Below, one piece after another: positions 1-6,467 of a DNA stretch of 54,382 nt. The notes under the pieces were generated by a model, which saw only the letters and a program-made list of their open reading frames with translations, searched no databases and had not been told where the DNA came from. Positions within the stretch are counted from its first letter, which is position 1, and every line of letters begins with the position of its first letter. The stretch is taken from NCBI GenBank assembly GCA_947586255.1, contig CANPXP010000017.1:1-54382 (forward strand). Direction: 5' to 3'. Origin of the DNA: an uncultured Lachnospiraceae bacterium (lineage in GTDB: Bacteria > Bacillota > Clostridia > Lachnospirales > Lachnospiraceae). Position numbers and translations under genes: made by a program.

Positions 1-295
1 CGCCGTACTTCTCCGCCTCCGTGGAGAGATATACCGCCGTGTCCGTGCAGTTGGAGCCCGTACCCGCGATGACGGGAATTCTGCCCTTCACCTTCTCCGC
101 GCAGAACCGGATCAGATCCAGATGCTCCTCGTGGGTCAGCGTGGACGCCTCCCCCGTGGTGCCGCACACGATAATCGCGTCCGTGCCGCCCGCGATCTGC
201 TCCTCCAGCAGCTCTTCAAATTTCTCGTAGTTGATACTTCCGTCCTCATGAAACGGTGTGACGATCGCCACACCCGCCCCTTTAAAAATTGCCAT
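1..295 (-). CDS. dapA: 4-hydroxy-tetrahydrodipicolinate synthase, N-terminal part (cut by window edge)
   Basis: Only the first 98 codons are inside the window. The protein condenses pyruvate with aspartate semialdehyde in the first committed step of lysine and diaminopimelate synthesis. The N-terminus reads GVAIVTPF (residues 8-15), then GTTGEA (45-50), the pyruvate-binding loop of the DHDPS TIM barrel, and IAGTGSN (about 75-81). The Schiff-base lysine and the catalytic tyrosine lie beyond the edge. The start ATG (295-293) is preceded by an AAAGGAG ribosome site about six bases upstream. The gene lies directly below a lysine riboswitch and terminator, so end-product control is expected. A related NAL-family aldolase is possible but the riboswitch makes DapA much more likely. 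Confidence 0.93.
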   Translation of the reverse strand, partial: MAIFKGAGVAIVTPFHEDGSINYEKFEELLEEQIAGGTDAIIVCGTTGEASTLTHEEHLDLIRFCAEKVKGRIPVIAGTGSNCTDTAVYLSTEAEKYG

Positions 296-371
296 ACCCG
301 CTCCTTTCCGTGGTCGCGCCCGCTCTGCCTCCGCGGCAGCTCCGCAGGCTTCCGACTCTGCTTATTCGCGC

Positions 372-402
372 AAAAAAGCCGGCCGCACAGGGCCAGCTTT
401 GA
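372..402 (-). terminator. Intrinsic terminator of the lysine riboswitch
   Basis: On the minus strand a 10-bp stem (AAAGCTGGCC / GGCCGGCTTT, one G-T pair, six-base loop) is followed by six T residues. It sits between the riboswitch aptamer and dapA, where the expression platform is expected. Lysine binding should favour this hairpin and stop transcription before dapA. Confidence 0.88.
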
Positions 403-410
403 TTTAAAAT

Positions 411-577
411 GAACTGATAGCGCCCCATCCTTCGATGACAGTCATACAGCTCTTAACTGTATGCCCAAGAGAAAGCCCTGCAGGCGGGTCTCCCTTTCGG
501 CGCTTCCCCCTTTCGCGATCCCTCCTCTGTGTCTGCCACATACGAACCGCTACTGATGAAAAGCGCAACCTCTATCT
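411..577 (-). promoter_or_regulatory. Lysine riboswitch (L box) upstream of dapA
   Basis: Read on the minus strand the segment begins with the L-box signature GATAGAGGTTGCGC (576-563), continues with AGTAGCG, GAAAGGGGGAAGCGCCGAA and GGGCATACAG, has a TGTATGACTGTCAT stretch, and closes with GGGGCGCTATC (about 427-417) pairing to the 5' end. These conserved junction blocks and the 165-nt size match the five-helix lysine aptamer. It is followed by a Rho-independent terminator and dapA, so it is a transcription-attenuating off-switch. Confidence 0.93.
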
Positions 578-599
578 TCCGCTTTATTTTGTTGTTCTC

Positions 600-629
600 A
601 TCATAGCACTATACCGGTTTGTCTGTCAA
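600..629 (-). promoter_or_regulatory. Sigma-A promoter of the dapA riboswitch transcript
   Basis: TTGACA (629-624) and TATGAT (605-600) are separated by 18 bp on the minus strand, with TGC just before the -10 giving an extended -10. The predicted start lies about 20 bases before the riboswitch aptamer. Confidence 0.8.
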
Positions 630-657
630 CCGTTTCATTTCATATTCTAAACTGCAG

Positions 658-1158
658 TTATTCCCATACCTTGAACTGCATCGTCTCGACCTTCGTCACC
701 TCGTCCGCCAGGAAGCAGGCCTCGTCGTTTAAGGAGATGCCCGTCATGATGATCTCCATGTCCTCCGGCTTGGACGAAAGCAGCGCCCTGAGCTCCTCCA
801 CGGTGATGATCCCGTTGTCGATCAGGCCCAGCACTTCATCCAGAATCAGCAGGGAGCACTCGCCGGTATTCATCACCTTCTTGGCGAAGTTCAGGCCGTT
901 TCTGATGTTCTGGCACTCCTCCGCCTGCCGCTCCTTCTCCAGATTCTTGAAGTCTTCCTCACACTTTTCAAACCGGAAGATCTTGATCTCCGGCTCCAGG
1001 CGCTTCACGAACTCCGACTCCTCAAGTCCCCGCCCTTTCAGGAACTGTATGATCACCACGCTGCCGCCGTTACAGGCGGTCTGTATCGCTCTCCCCAGCG
1101 CCGCCGGGGATTTTCCATGACCTTCTCCGGTATAGATCTGAATCATGCCGTCTCTCAT
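658..1158 (-). CDS. cobO: Cob(I)alamin / corrinoid adenosyltransferase (CobA/BtuR/CobO family)
   Basis: A 166-residue protein of the size expected for the CobA/BtuR family, which transfers the adenosyl group of ATP to the cobalt of reduced corrinoids to make adenosylcobalamin or its precursors. The P-loop-like TGEGHGKS is at residues 10-17; in this family it binds the ATP triphosphate in reversed orientation. IIQFLKG (36-42) and the Walker-B-like LLILDEV (103-109) are also typical. The start at 1158 has a GAGGA ribosome site eight bases upstream; the next methionine (residue 5) has none. It stands alone with its own promoter and no other cobalamin genes nearby, suggesting a corrinoid-salvage role. 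Confidence 0.88.
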   Translation of the reverse strand: MRDGMIQIYTGEGHGKSPAALGRAIQTACNGGSVVIIQFLKGRGLEESEFVKRLEPEIKIFRFEKCEEDFKNLEKERQAEECQNIRNGLNFAKKVMNTGECSLLILDEVLGLIDNGIITVEELRALLSSKPEDMEIIMTGISLNDEACFLADEVTKVETMQFKVWE

Positions 1159-1216
1159 ATGGATTCCTCACTGTTTTTCTCACAAGCCGCGTTATGTACC
1201 GCTTTGGATTTTATCA

Positions 1217-1245
1217 ATCATAGCACAAATGTGATTTCCGTGCAA
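1217..1245 (-). promoter_or_regulatory. Promoter of the corrinoid adenosyltransferase gene
   Basis: TTGCAC (1245-1240), 17-bp spacer, TATGAT (1222-1217) on the minus strand, with TGC before the -10. It lies about 60 bases upstream of the start codon. Confidence 0.7.
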
Positions 1246-1303
1246 CTTCTCCCGTAAATTTATATATCATGAATTTATAGATTGCATCCCGCAAATGTGC
1301 GCG

Positions 1304-1939
1304 TCACGTCTCCTCCTCCACGATCTCCAGCTTGCTGACGGACACCTCGTAGGCCACCCGCCTCTCCAGCCGGTCCTCGGACAGCTTTTTCATATATTCC
1401 CGACTCTGGATGCGTCCCCAGACGGCGCAGCGGCTCCCCACCTCGAAATTGCCGGCGAACCTGGCGTTGCGCCCCCAGCAGATGCATGGGATATAGTCGG
1501 ATTTGCCGTATGGCCTGTTCACGGCTAAGAGCAGGTCCGCGATCTCTCTCCCGAGGGGCGTCTTGCGGTATACCGGCGCCTTGCAGATATAGCCGTCCAG
1601 AAAGATCTGATTCGTCTTGGCGCTCTCCGGAATCTCGTCCACGAATTCAAGCTCCCGCGCGAACACGGACAGCACCAGCCTGTTTTTTCTCTCCTCATGT
1701 CTGTTATAGGAGCGGAACTGTCCCGTGATGCTGATCTTCATGCCCTTGTAGTCCCCGTTCACATCGATCAGCCTCTCCGACACCATCACCGGAATGATAT
1801 CCGTGGAGTCGCTCAGCCGGTCCACGCTGATATCTACCATATAGAAGCCCTCTCCGAAAATCTCGTGGCTGAAGGTAAAATCGCTCACGATTTCCCCCAT
1901 AATCGCCGCCTGGTTGTTTTCAATCACCTTATCTGTCAT
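1304..1939 (-). CDS. Single-stranded DNA-binding protein with two OB-folds (SSB-like)
   Basis: The 211-residue product appears to hold two tandem OB-folds, about residues 8-103 and 110-206. The second has the SSB-like pattern NQIFLDGYICKAPVYR, GREIADLLLAVNRPYGKSDYIPCICWG and VWGRIQSREY, close to what is seen in bacterial SSB proteins (substrate strand runs through the W-G region). The first has the same layout but is more diverged. There is no acidic SSB tail ending in the usual DDDIPF-type peptide; the protein ends in EEET. The start has an AAGGGAG ribosome site. Likely cytoplasmic, binding single-stranded DNA; whether it is the main SSB or an accessory one cannot be told here. It diverges from typA across a palindrome-bearing promoter region. 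Confidence 0.72.
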   Translation of the reverse strand: MTDKVIENNQAAIMGEIVSDFTFSHEIFGEGFYMVDISVDRLSDSTDIIPVMVSERLIDVNGDYKGMKISITGQFRSYNRHEERKNRLVLSVFARELEFVDEIPESAKTNQIFLDGYICKAPVYRKTPLGREIADLLLAVNRPYGKSDYIPCICWGRNARFAGNFEVGSRCAVWGRIQSREYMKKLSEDRLERRVAYEVSVSKLEIVEEET

Positions 1940-1975
1940 GTTTTTCTCCCTTCTGCTACCCTATGGAATTTCCTT

Positions 1976-1993
1976 TTGGTATTGTAATACCAA
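1976..1993. promoter_or_regulatory. Perfect palindrome TTGGTATTGTAATACCAA, candidate operator of the ssb-like gene
   Basis: Arms of 8 bp (TTGGTATT / AATACCAA) around a GT centre, 37 bases upstream of the ssb-like start. It overlaps a possible extended -10 (TGGTATTAC on the minus strand with TTGTCC 18 bases upstream). Symmetry and position suggest a repressor site; the regulator is not identified. Confidence 0.5.
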
Positions 1994-2030
1994 TATATAA
2001 AAGTTTTGGACAAAATAGAACTGTAAAGGG

Positions 2031-2048
2031 TCGCGCAATTGTGCGCGA
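2031..2048. promoter_or_regulatory. Inverted repeat TCGCGCA-ATTG-TGCGCGA in the ssb/typA gap
   Basis: Perfect 7-bp arms around a 4-base centre, lying between the two divergent promoters. There is no T-run on either side, so it is more likely a protein-binding site than a terminator. The cognate regulator is unknown. Confidence 0.4.
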
Positions 2049-2101
2049 GAGTCGAAAAAAGGCAAAACGGCGCACCCCGGCACGATACGCGCCGCACACA
2101 C

Positions 2102-2130
2102 TTGCATACCCAATAAGATAGTGTTATACT
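2102..2130 (+). promoter_or_regulatory. Promoter of typA
   Basis: TTGCAT (2102-2107), 17-bp spacer, TATACT (2125-2130), about 50 bases upstream of the typA ATG. Confidence 0.75.
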
Positions 2131-2179
2131 AATTCAGTTTGAAAAAAGAGTTTTGTTGCGGGAAAGGCACGGTAAGACA

Positions 2180-4021
2180 ATGAATACGACAAGAGAAGAC
2201 GTCAGAAATATAGCGATCATCGCCCATGTGGACCACGGCAAGACCACGCTGGTGGACGAGCTGTTAAAGCAGAGCGGCGTATTTAGAGAAAATCAGGAAG
2301 TCGCGGAGCGCGTCATGGACTCAAACGATCTCGAGAAAGAGCGCGGGATCACGATCCTGTCCAAGAACACGGCGGTCATGTACAAGGGCGTGAAAATCAA
2401 CATCATCGACACCCCCGGCCACGCGGATTTCGGCGGGGAGGTGGAGCGCGTCCTGAAGATGGTGAACGGCGTCATTCTGGTGGTGGACGCCTTCGAGGGC
2501 CCCATGCCGCAGACCAAATTCGTGCTGAAAAAAGCGCTGGAGCTCGATCTGTCCGTCATCGTCTGCATCAACAAGTGCGACCGCCCGGAGGCCAGACCCA
2601 TCCAAGTGGTGGACGAGGTGCTGGAGCTTCTGATGGACCTGGACGCCAACGACAAGCAGCTGGACTGCCCCTTCGTCTACGCCTCCGCTAAGGCGGGCAC
2701 GGCGAGCACCCAGCTCACCGTCAAGGGCCGGGACATGACGCCGCTCTTCGACACGATCCTGGAGCACATCCCGGCGCCCGAGGGCGATCCCGAAGCGGGC
2801 ACCCAGATTCTCATCAGTACCATCGACTACAACGAATACGTGGGCCGCATCGGCGTGGGCAAGGTGGACAACGGCACGATCAGCGTCAACCAGGAGGTCG
2901 TCATCGTCAACCACCACGACCCCGACAAACTGCGCAAGGTAAAGGTCAGCAAGCTGTATGAGTTCGACGGGCTGAACAAGGTGGAGGTGAAGGAGGCCGG
3001 CATCGGCTCCATCGTGGCCATCTCCGGCATCGCGGACATCCACATCGGCGACACGCTCTGCTCCCCCGAAAACCCGCAGCCCATTCCTTTTCAGAAGATC
3101 TCCGAGCCGACGATCGCCATGCACTTCATCGTCAACGACTCTCCGCTGGCCGGCCAGGAGGGCAAGTACGTGACCAGCCGCCATCTGCGCGACAGGCTGT
3201 TCCGCGAGTTGAACACGGATGTGTCCCTGCGTGTGGAGGAGACGGACTCGACGGAGACCTTCAAGGTCTCGGGGCGCGGCGAGCTGCACCTGTCGGTGCT
3301 CATCGAGAACATGCGCCGCGAGGGCTACGAATTCGCGGTCAGCAAGGCGGAGGTCCTGTATAAGACGGGCGAGAACGGCAAGAAGACCGAGCCCATGGAG
3401 CTGTGCTACATCGACGTGCCGGAGGAATTCTCGGGCACGGTCATCGAAAAACTGAGCCAGCGCAAGGGCGAGCTGCTCAACATGGGCGTGGCCTCCGGCG
3501 GCTACAGCCGGCTGGAATTCTCCATCCCCTCCCGCGGGCTGATCGGCTACCGCGGCGAGTTCATGACGGACACCAAGGGCAACGGCATCATGAACACCAT
3601 CTTCGACGGCTACGGCCCCTACAAGGGCGACATCCAGTACCGCAAGCAGGGCTCGCTGATCGCCTTCGAGGCGGGCGAGGCCATCACCTACGGCCTGTAC
3701 AACGCGCAGGAGCGCGGCACGCTCTTCATCGGCCCCGGCACGAAGGTGTACTCCGGCATGGTCGTGGGACAGAGCGGCCGCGGGGAGGATATCGAGCTGA
3801 ACGTCTGCAAGAAGAAGCAGCTGACCAACACCCGCTCCTCCAGCGCGGACGAGGCGCTCAGGCTGACGCCGCCGAAGGTCTTGAGTCTGGAGCAGGCGCT
3901 GGAATTCATCGACACGGACGAGCTTCTGGAGGTAACTCCCGAGAATCTGCGCATCCGCAAGAAGATTCTGGATCCCACGCTCAGAAAGAGAGCCGCGATT
4001 TCCGCCGCGGCGAAACAGTAA
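2180..4021 (+). CDS. typA: Translational GTPase TypA/BipA
   Basis: A 613-residue ribosome-binding GTPase of normal family length. G1 is AHVDHGKT (15-22), G2 RGITI (55-59), G3 DTPGH (77-81) and G4 NKCD (131-134), followed by the EF-G-like domains II, III and V and the BipA-specific C-terminal domain with [17 protein letters not shown]. BipA is known to act in 50S assembly and stress or cold adaptation. ATG 2180 is chosen because [23 protein letters not shown] is the family N-terminus and a GGAAAGG site precedes it; an in-frame TTG at 2153 would add nine unlikely residues. It is one of only two plus-strand genes in the window. Confidence 0.97.
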   Translation: MNTTREDVRNIAIIAHVDHGKTTLVDELLKQSGVFRENQEVAERVMDSNDLEKERGITILSKNTAVMYKGVKINIIDTPGHADFGGEVERVLKMVNGVILVVDAFEGPMPQTKFVLKKALELDLSVIVCINKCDRPEARPIQVVDEVLELLMDLDANDKQLDCPFVYASAKAGTASTQLTVKGRDMTPLFDTILEHIPAPEGDPEAGTQILISTIDYNEYVGRIGVGKVDNGTISVNQEVVIVNHHDPDKLRKVKVSKLYEFDGLNKVEVKEAGIGSIVAISGIADIHIGDTLCSPENPQPIPFQKISEPTIAMHFIVNDSPLAGQEGKYVTSRHLRDRLFRELNTDVSLRVEETDSTETFKVSGRGELHLSVLIENMRREGYEFAVSKAEVLYKTGENGKKTEPMELCYIDVPEEFSGTVIEKLSQRKGELLNMGVASGGYSRLEFSIPSRGLIGYRGEFMTDTKGNGIMNTIFDGYGPYKGDIQYRKQGSLIAFEAGEAITYGLYNAQERGTLFIGPGTKVYSGMVVGQSGRGEDIELNVCKKKQLTNTRSSSADEALRLTPPKVLSLEQALEFIDTDELLEVTPENLRIRKKILDPTLRKRAAISAAAKQ

Positions 4022-4061
4022 AGCGAATTCCCCGCGTTACACAGAAGATGCGGAAAATACA

Positions 4062-4088
4062 AAATCCCCGCCGCGCAAAGCGGCGGGG
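4062..4088 (-). terminator. Terminator of mgtE
   Basis: A perfect 9-bp stem (CCCCGCCGC / GCGGCGGGG, five-base loop) lies between the convergent ends of typA and mgtE. On the minus strand it is followed by ATTTTGTATTTT, so it serves mgtE; on the plus strand there is no T-run. Confidence 0.8.
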
Positions 4089-4106
4089 ACACAGGGTCCG
4101 GCGAAG

Positions 4107-5540
4107 CTACGCCAGGCCCAGCACGATCGACGCCACCCTGAAGTAGATCAGCAGGGATATGGCGTCCACGATCGTGGTGATAAACGGACTCGCCATAACG
4201 GCCGGGTCCATTCCTATTTTTTTGGCTAACATCGGCAGCGTGGCGCCCACGAACTTCGCCACCACGACCGCGATCAGCAGCGTGACGCAGACCACGAACG
4301 CCACCGCCACGCTCACCCTGTCAAACAAAAGCAGCCGCAGGAAATTGCACAGCGCCAGCGTCAGGCCGCACAGCACGGCGGTGCGGATCTCCTTCCACAC
4401 CACGGTGAGCCAGTCGCCGAACTCGATCTCGTCCAGGGACAGACCGCGGATGATGATGGCGCTGGCCTGGCCGCCCGCGTTGCCGCCCGTGTCCATCAGC
4501 ATCGGGATAAAGGCCGTGAGCACCACATACCGGCTCAGCGCGTTCTCGAAGGACGTGATGATCTTCCCCGTAAAGGTGGCCGAGATCATCAGGAGCAGAA
4601 GCCAGGGAATCCTCTTCTTGTAGGCGTCGAAGATGGACGTCTTCAGATAGGGCTTATCCGAAGGCATCACGGCCGCCATCTTCTCGATATCCTCCGTGGT
4701 CTCCTCCTCCATGATGTCCACCACGTCGTCCATGGTGATGATTCCCACCAGTCTGTCCTCGTTGTCCACCACGGGCATCGCCGTGAACTCGTACTTGCGG
4801 AACATCCTGGCGACCTCTTCCTGGTCCATCAGCGTGTGCAGGGAGACGACGTTCCTGTGCATGATGCTGCCGATCACATCCTCCGGCTCGCTCAGCAGCA
4901 GATAGCGGATCGCCACGGTGCCGACGAGCGTTCTCTTGCTGTCCAGCACGTAGCAGATGTTGATGGTCTCACTGTCCAACCCCATCTTGCGGATCCGCCC
5001 AATCGCTTCTTCCACAGTCTGGTTTTCCTTGAGGTCCACATACTCCACGGTCATGATGCTGCCGGCGGAATCCTCCGGATAGCGCATCAGATGATTGATC
5101 GCCTTGCGGGTGTCAGGGCTGGTGTTGGCGATCAGCCTTTTGACCATATTGGCCGGCATCTCCTCCATCAGCTCCTTGGCGTCGTCGGACATCATGTTGT
5201 CGATGATCGTGCCCGCGTCCTTGTCGGACAGCGATGTGATGACGAGCTGCTGCAGTTCGATCTCCAGATAGGAGAAGACGCTGGCCGCCATATCCTTGGG
5301 CAGGATCCGGAAGACTTTCACGATCTCCTCCTCGTCCATGTCCGCTATATAGTCGGCGATATCCGCGTCATTCAGCTCCTGAACCGCATGCCGCAGCTTC
5401 GTATACTGCCCCTTGTGCAGAAGCTCCAGTATCTCCTCCTTGCCGAAATCCTCATAGCTGTCATGAGGCTTGGCCGCCTGCTCCGCCGCAGTCTCCGGGA
5501 CCGTCCGCACATTGTCTTCCGCTTCTCTGCTGTCACCCAT
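4107..5540 (-). CDS. mgtE: Magnesium transporter MgtE
   Basis: The 477-residue protein has the MgtE layout: an acidic N-terminal superhelical domain (about 33-155), a CBS pair (about 158-285, with SAGSIMTVEYV and VGIITMDDVVDIMEEET), a linker helix and a five-helix membrane domain (about 310-477) with the conserved PMLMDTGGNAGGQAS stretch that forms the pore entrance. MgtE is a Mg2+-gated Mg2+ channel of the cytoplasmic membrane that closes when internal Mg2+ binds the N and CBS domains. The start has an AAGGAG site. It lies 31 bases below the YigZ-family gene with no terminator between them, so the two are probably cotranscribed. Confidence 0.95.
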   Translation of the reverse strand: MGDSREAEDNVRTVPETAAEQAAKPHDSYEDFGKEEILELLHKGQYTKLRHAVQELNDADIADYIADMDEEEIVKVFRILPKDMAASVFSYLEIELQQLVITSLSDKDAGTIIDNMMSDDAKELMEEMPANMVKRLIANTSPDTRKAINHLMRYPEDSAGSIMTVEYVDLKENQTVEEAIGRIRKMGLDSETINICYVLDSKRTLVGTVAIRYLLLSEPEDVIGSIMHRNVVSLHTLMDQEEVARMFRKYEFTAMPVVDNEDRLVGIITMDDVVDIMEEETTEDIEKMAAVMPSDKPYLKTSIFDAYKKRIPWLLLLMISATFTGKIITSFENALSRYVVLTAFIPMLMDTGGNAGGQASAIIIRGLSLDEIEFGDWLTVVWKEIRTAVLCGLTLALCNFLRLLLFDRVSVAVAFVVCVTLLIAVVVAKFVGATLPMLAKKIGMDPAVMASPFITTIVDAISLLIYFRVASIVLGLA

Positions 5541-5571
5541 GACGTCTCTCCTTTACATCTGCCTGCCGCAG

Positions 5572-6219
5572 TTACTCTCTCCTGTAATACAGCGGTTCCG
5601 AGACCGATATCCCGGCCCGTCCCGCCGTCGCCTCCGTGACGGCGCCGACCACGGCGTCCCGCTCCGCAAGCGGCACGTGAAACCGTATCGTCACCTGCTC
5701 TGTGTAATCCGCCTCCATCGGGATGCCGCGCGAACCCAGCAGATACTGCACCTTGCCGACGCCGTTGTAGTCGGTCACAACGCGCACCTCATATCCCGGG
5801 CACATGGTACACACATCGCTGGCCGCAATCCCCGCCTGCGCCGCCCTGGTGTAGGCGCGCACCAGCCCGCCCGTGCCGAGCAGCGTGCCGCCGAAATATC
5901 TGGTCACCACCACCACCGCGTTCCTGAGCCCGGCCGAGGTCAGCACATCCAGAATCGGCCTGCCCGCCGTTCCCGACGGCTCTCCGTCGTCGAAGAAGCG
6001 CATCGTCTGCCCGTCCTCGCCGTACACATAGGCATAGCAGTTGTGGCGCGCGTCCCAGAACTGTTTCCGTTTCGCCTCGACAAAGGCAAGCGCCTCCTCC
6101 TCGGAGAAAGCGGCGGCCGTATGCGCGATAAAGCGGGATTTCTTCTCCTCAATCTCCCCGCTTCCCCCGCGCGCGATTATCTTGTATTCTTCCAACCGTC
6201 TATCGGATTCCATGTCCAC
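5572..6219 (-). CDS. YigZ / IMPACT-family protein
   Basis: A 215-residue protein with the UPF0029/IMPACT N-terminal domain: KKSRFIA (26-32), DDGEPSGTAGRPIL (77-90) and TRYFGGTLLGTGGLVRAY (106-123), followed by a DUF1949 C-terminal domain (about 140-210). This is the usual bacterial YigZ/YvyE size. Bacterial members have no firmly assigned reaction; the eukaryotic IMPACT relative regulates translation-stress signalling. Cytoplasmic, probably first gene of an operon with mgtE. Residue 3 is an alternative start. Confidence 0.9.
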   Translation of the reverse strand: MDMESDRRLEEYKIIARGGSGEIEEKKSRFIAHTAAAFSEEEALAFVEAKRKQFWDARHNCYAYVYGEDGQTMRFFDDGEPSGTAGRPILDVLTSAGLRNAVVVVTRYFGGTLLGTGGLVRAYTRAAQAGIAASDVCTMCPGYEVRVVTDYNGVGKVQYLLGSRGIPMEADYTEQVTIRFHVPLAERDAVVGAVTEATAGRAGISVSEPLYYRRE

Positions 6220-6278
6220 TCCATCCGCCCGCGGACCGCGCCGGCCCAGACCGGCGGCGTTTCTCCCCGTGCCCTTTT

Positions 6279-6308
6279 ATACTACTCCCCCTGGCGTCCG
6301 CGCGTCAA
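6279..6308 (-). promoter_or_regulatory. Promoter of the yigZ-like/mgtE operon
   Basis: TTGACG (6308-6303), 18-bp spacer, TAGTAT (6284-6279) on the minus strand, 60 bases upstream of the yigZ-like start. Confidence 0.6.
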
Positions 6309-6394
6309 GCGCAAGTCTCATGTATAAAAGCGCCGCAAACTGTGAACAATCCATGATGGATTCCTTAATGTATTCTTAATCAAACAGAAAAAAC

Positions 6395-6423
6395 TTTATT
6401 TCACCGGTAAGATTTGCTATAAT
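6395..6423 (+). promoter_or_regulatory. Promoter of the class A PBP gene (extended -10)
   Basis: TATAAT (6418-6423) with TGC immediately upstream forms an extended -10; the -35 at 17 bp spacing is only TTTATT. The start codon is 45 bases downstream. Confidence 0.6.
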
Positions 6424-6467
6424 GCAATGTAGGCTATCAGGTCATGTGAGCGCGCAAGCGCTCCGGA

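Noticed and set aside
1159-1303. A cobalamin riboswitch upstream of the corrinoid adenosyltransferase
   Set aside because: The promoter lies only about 60 bases before the start codon and no B12-box-like sequence was found in the leader.
2031-2048. The TCGCGCA/TGCGCGA inverted repeat as a terminator
   Set aside because: It lies upstream of both divergent genes and lacks a T-run on either strand.
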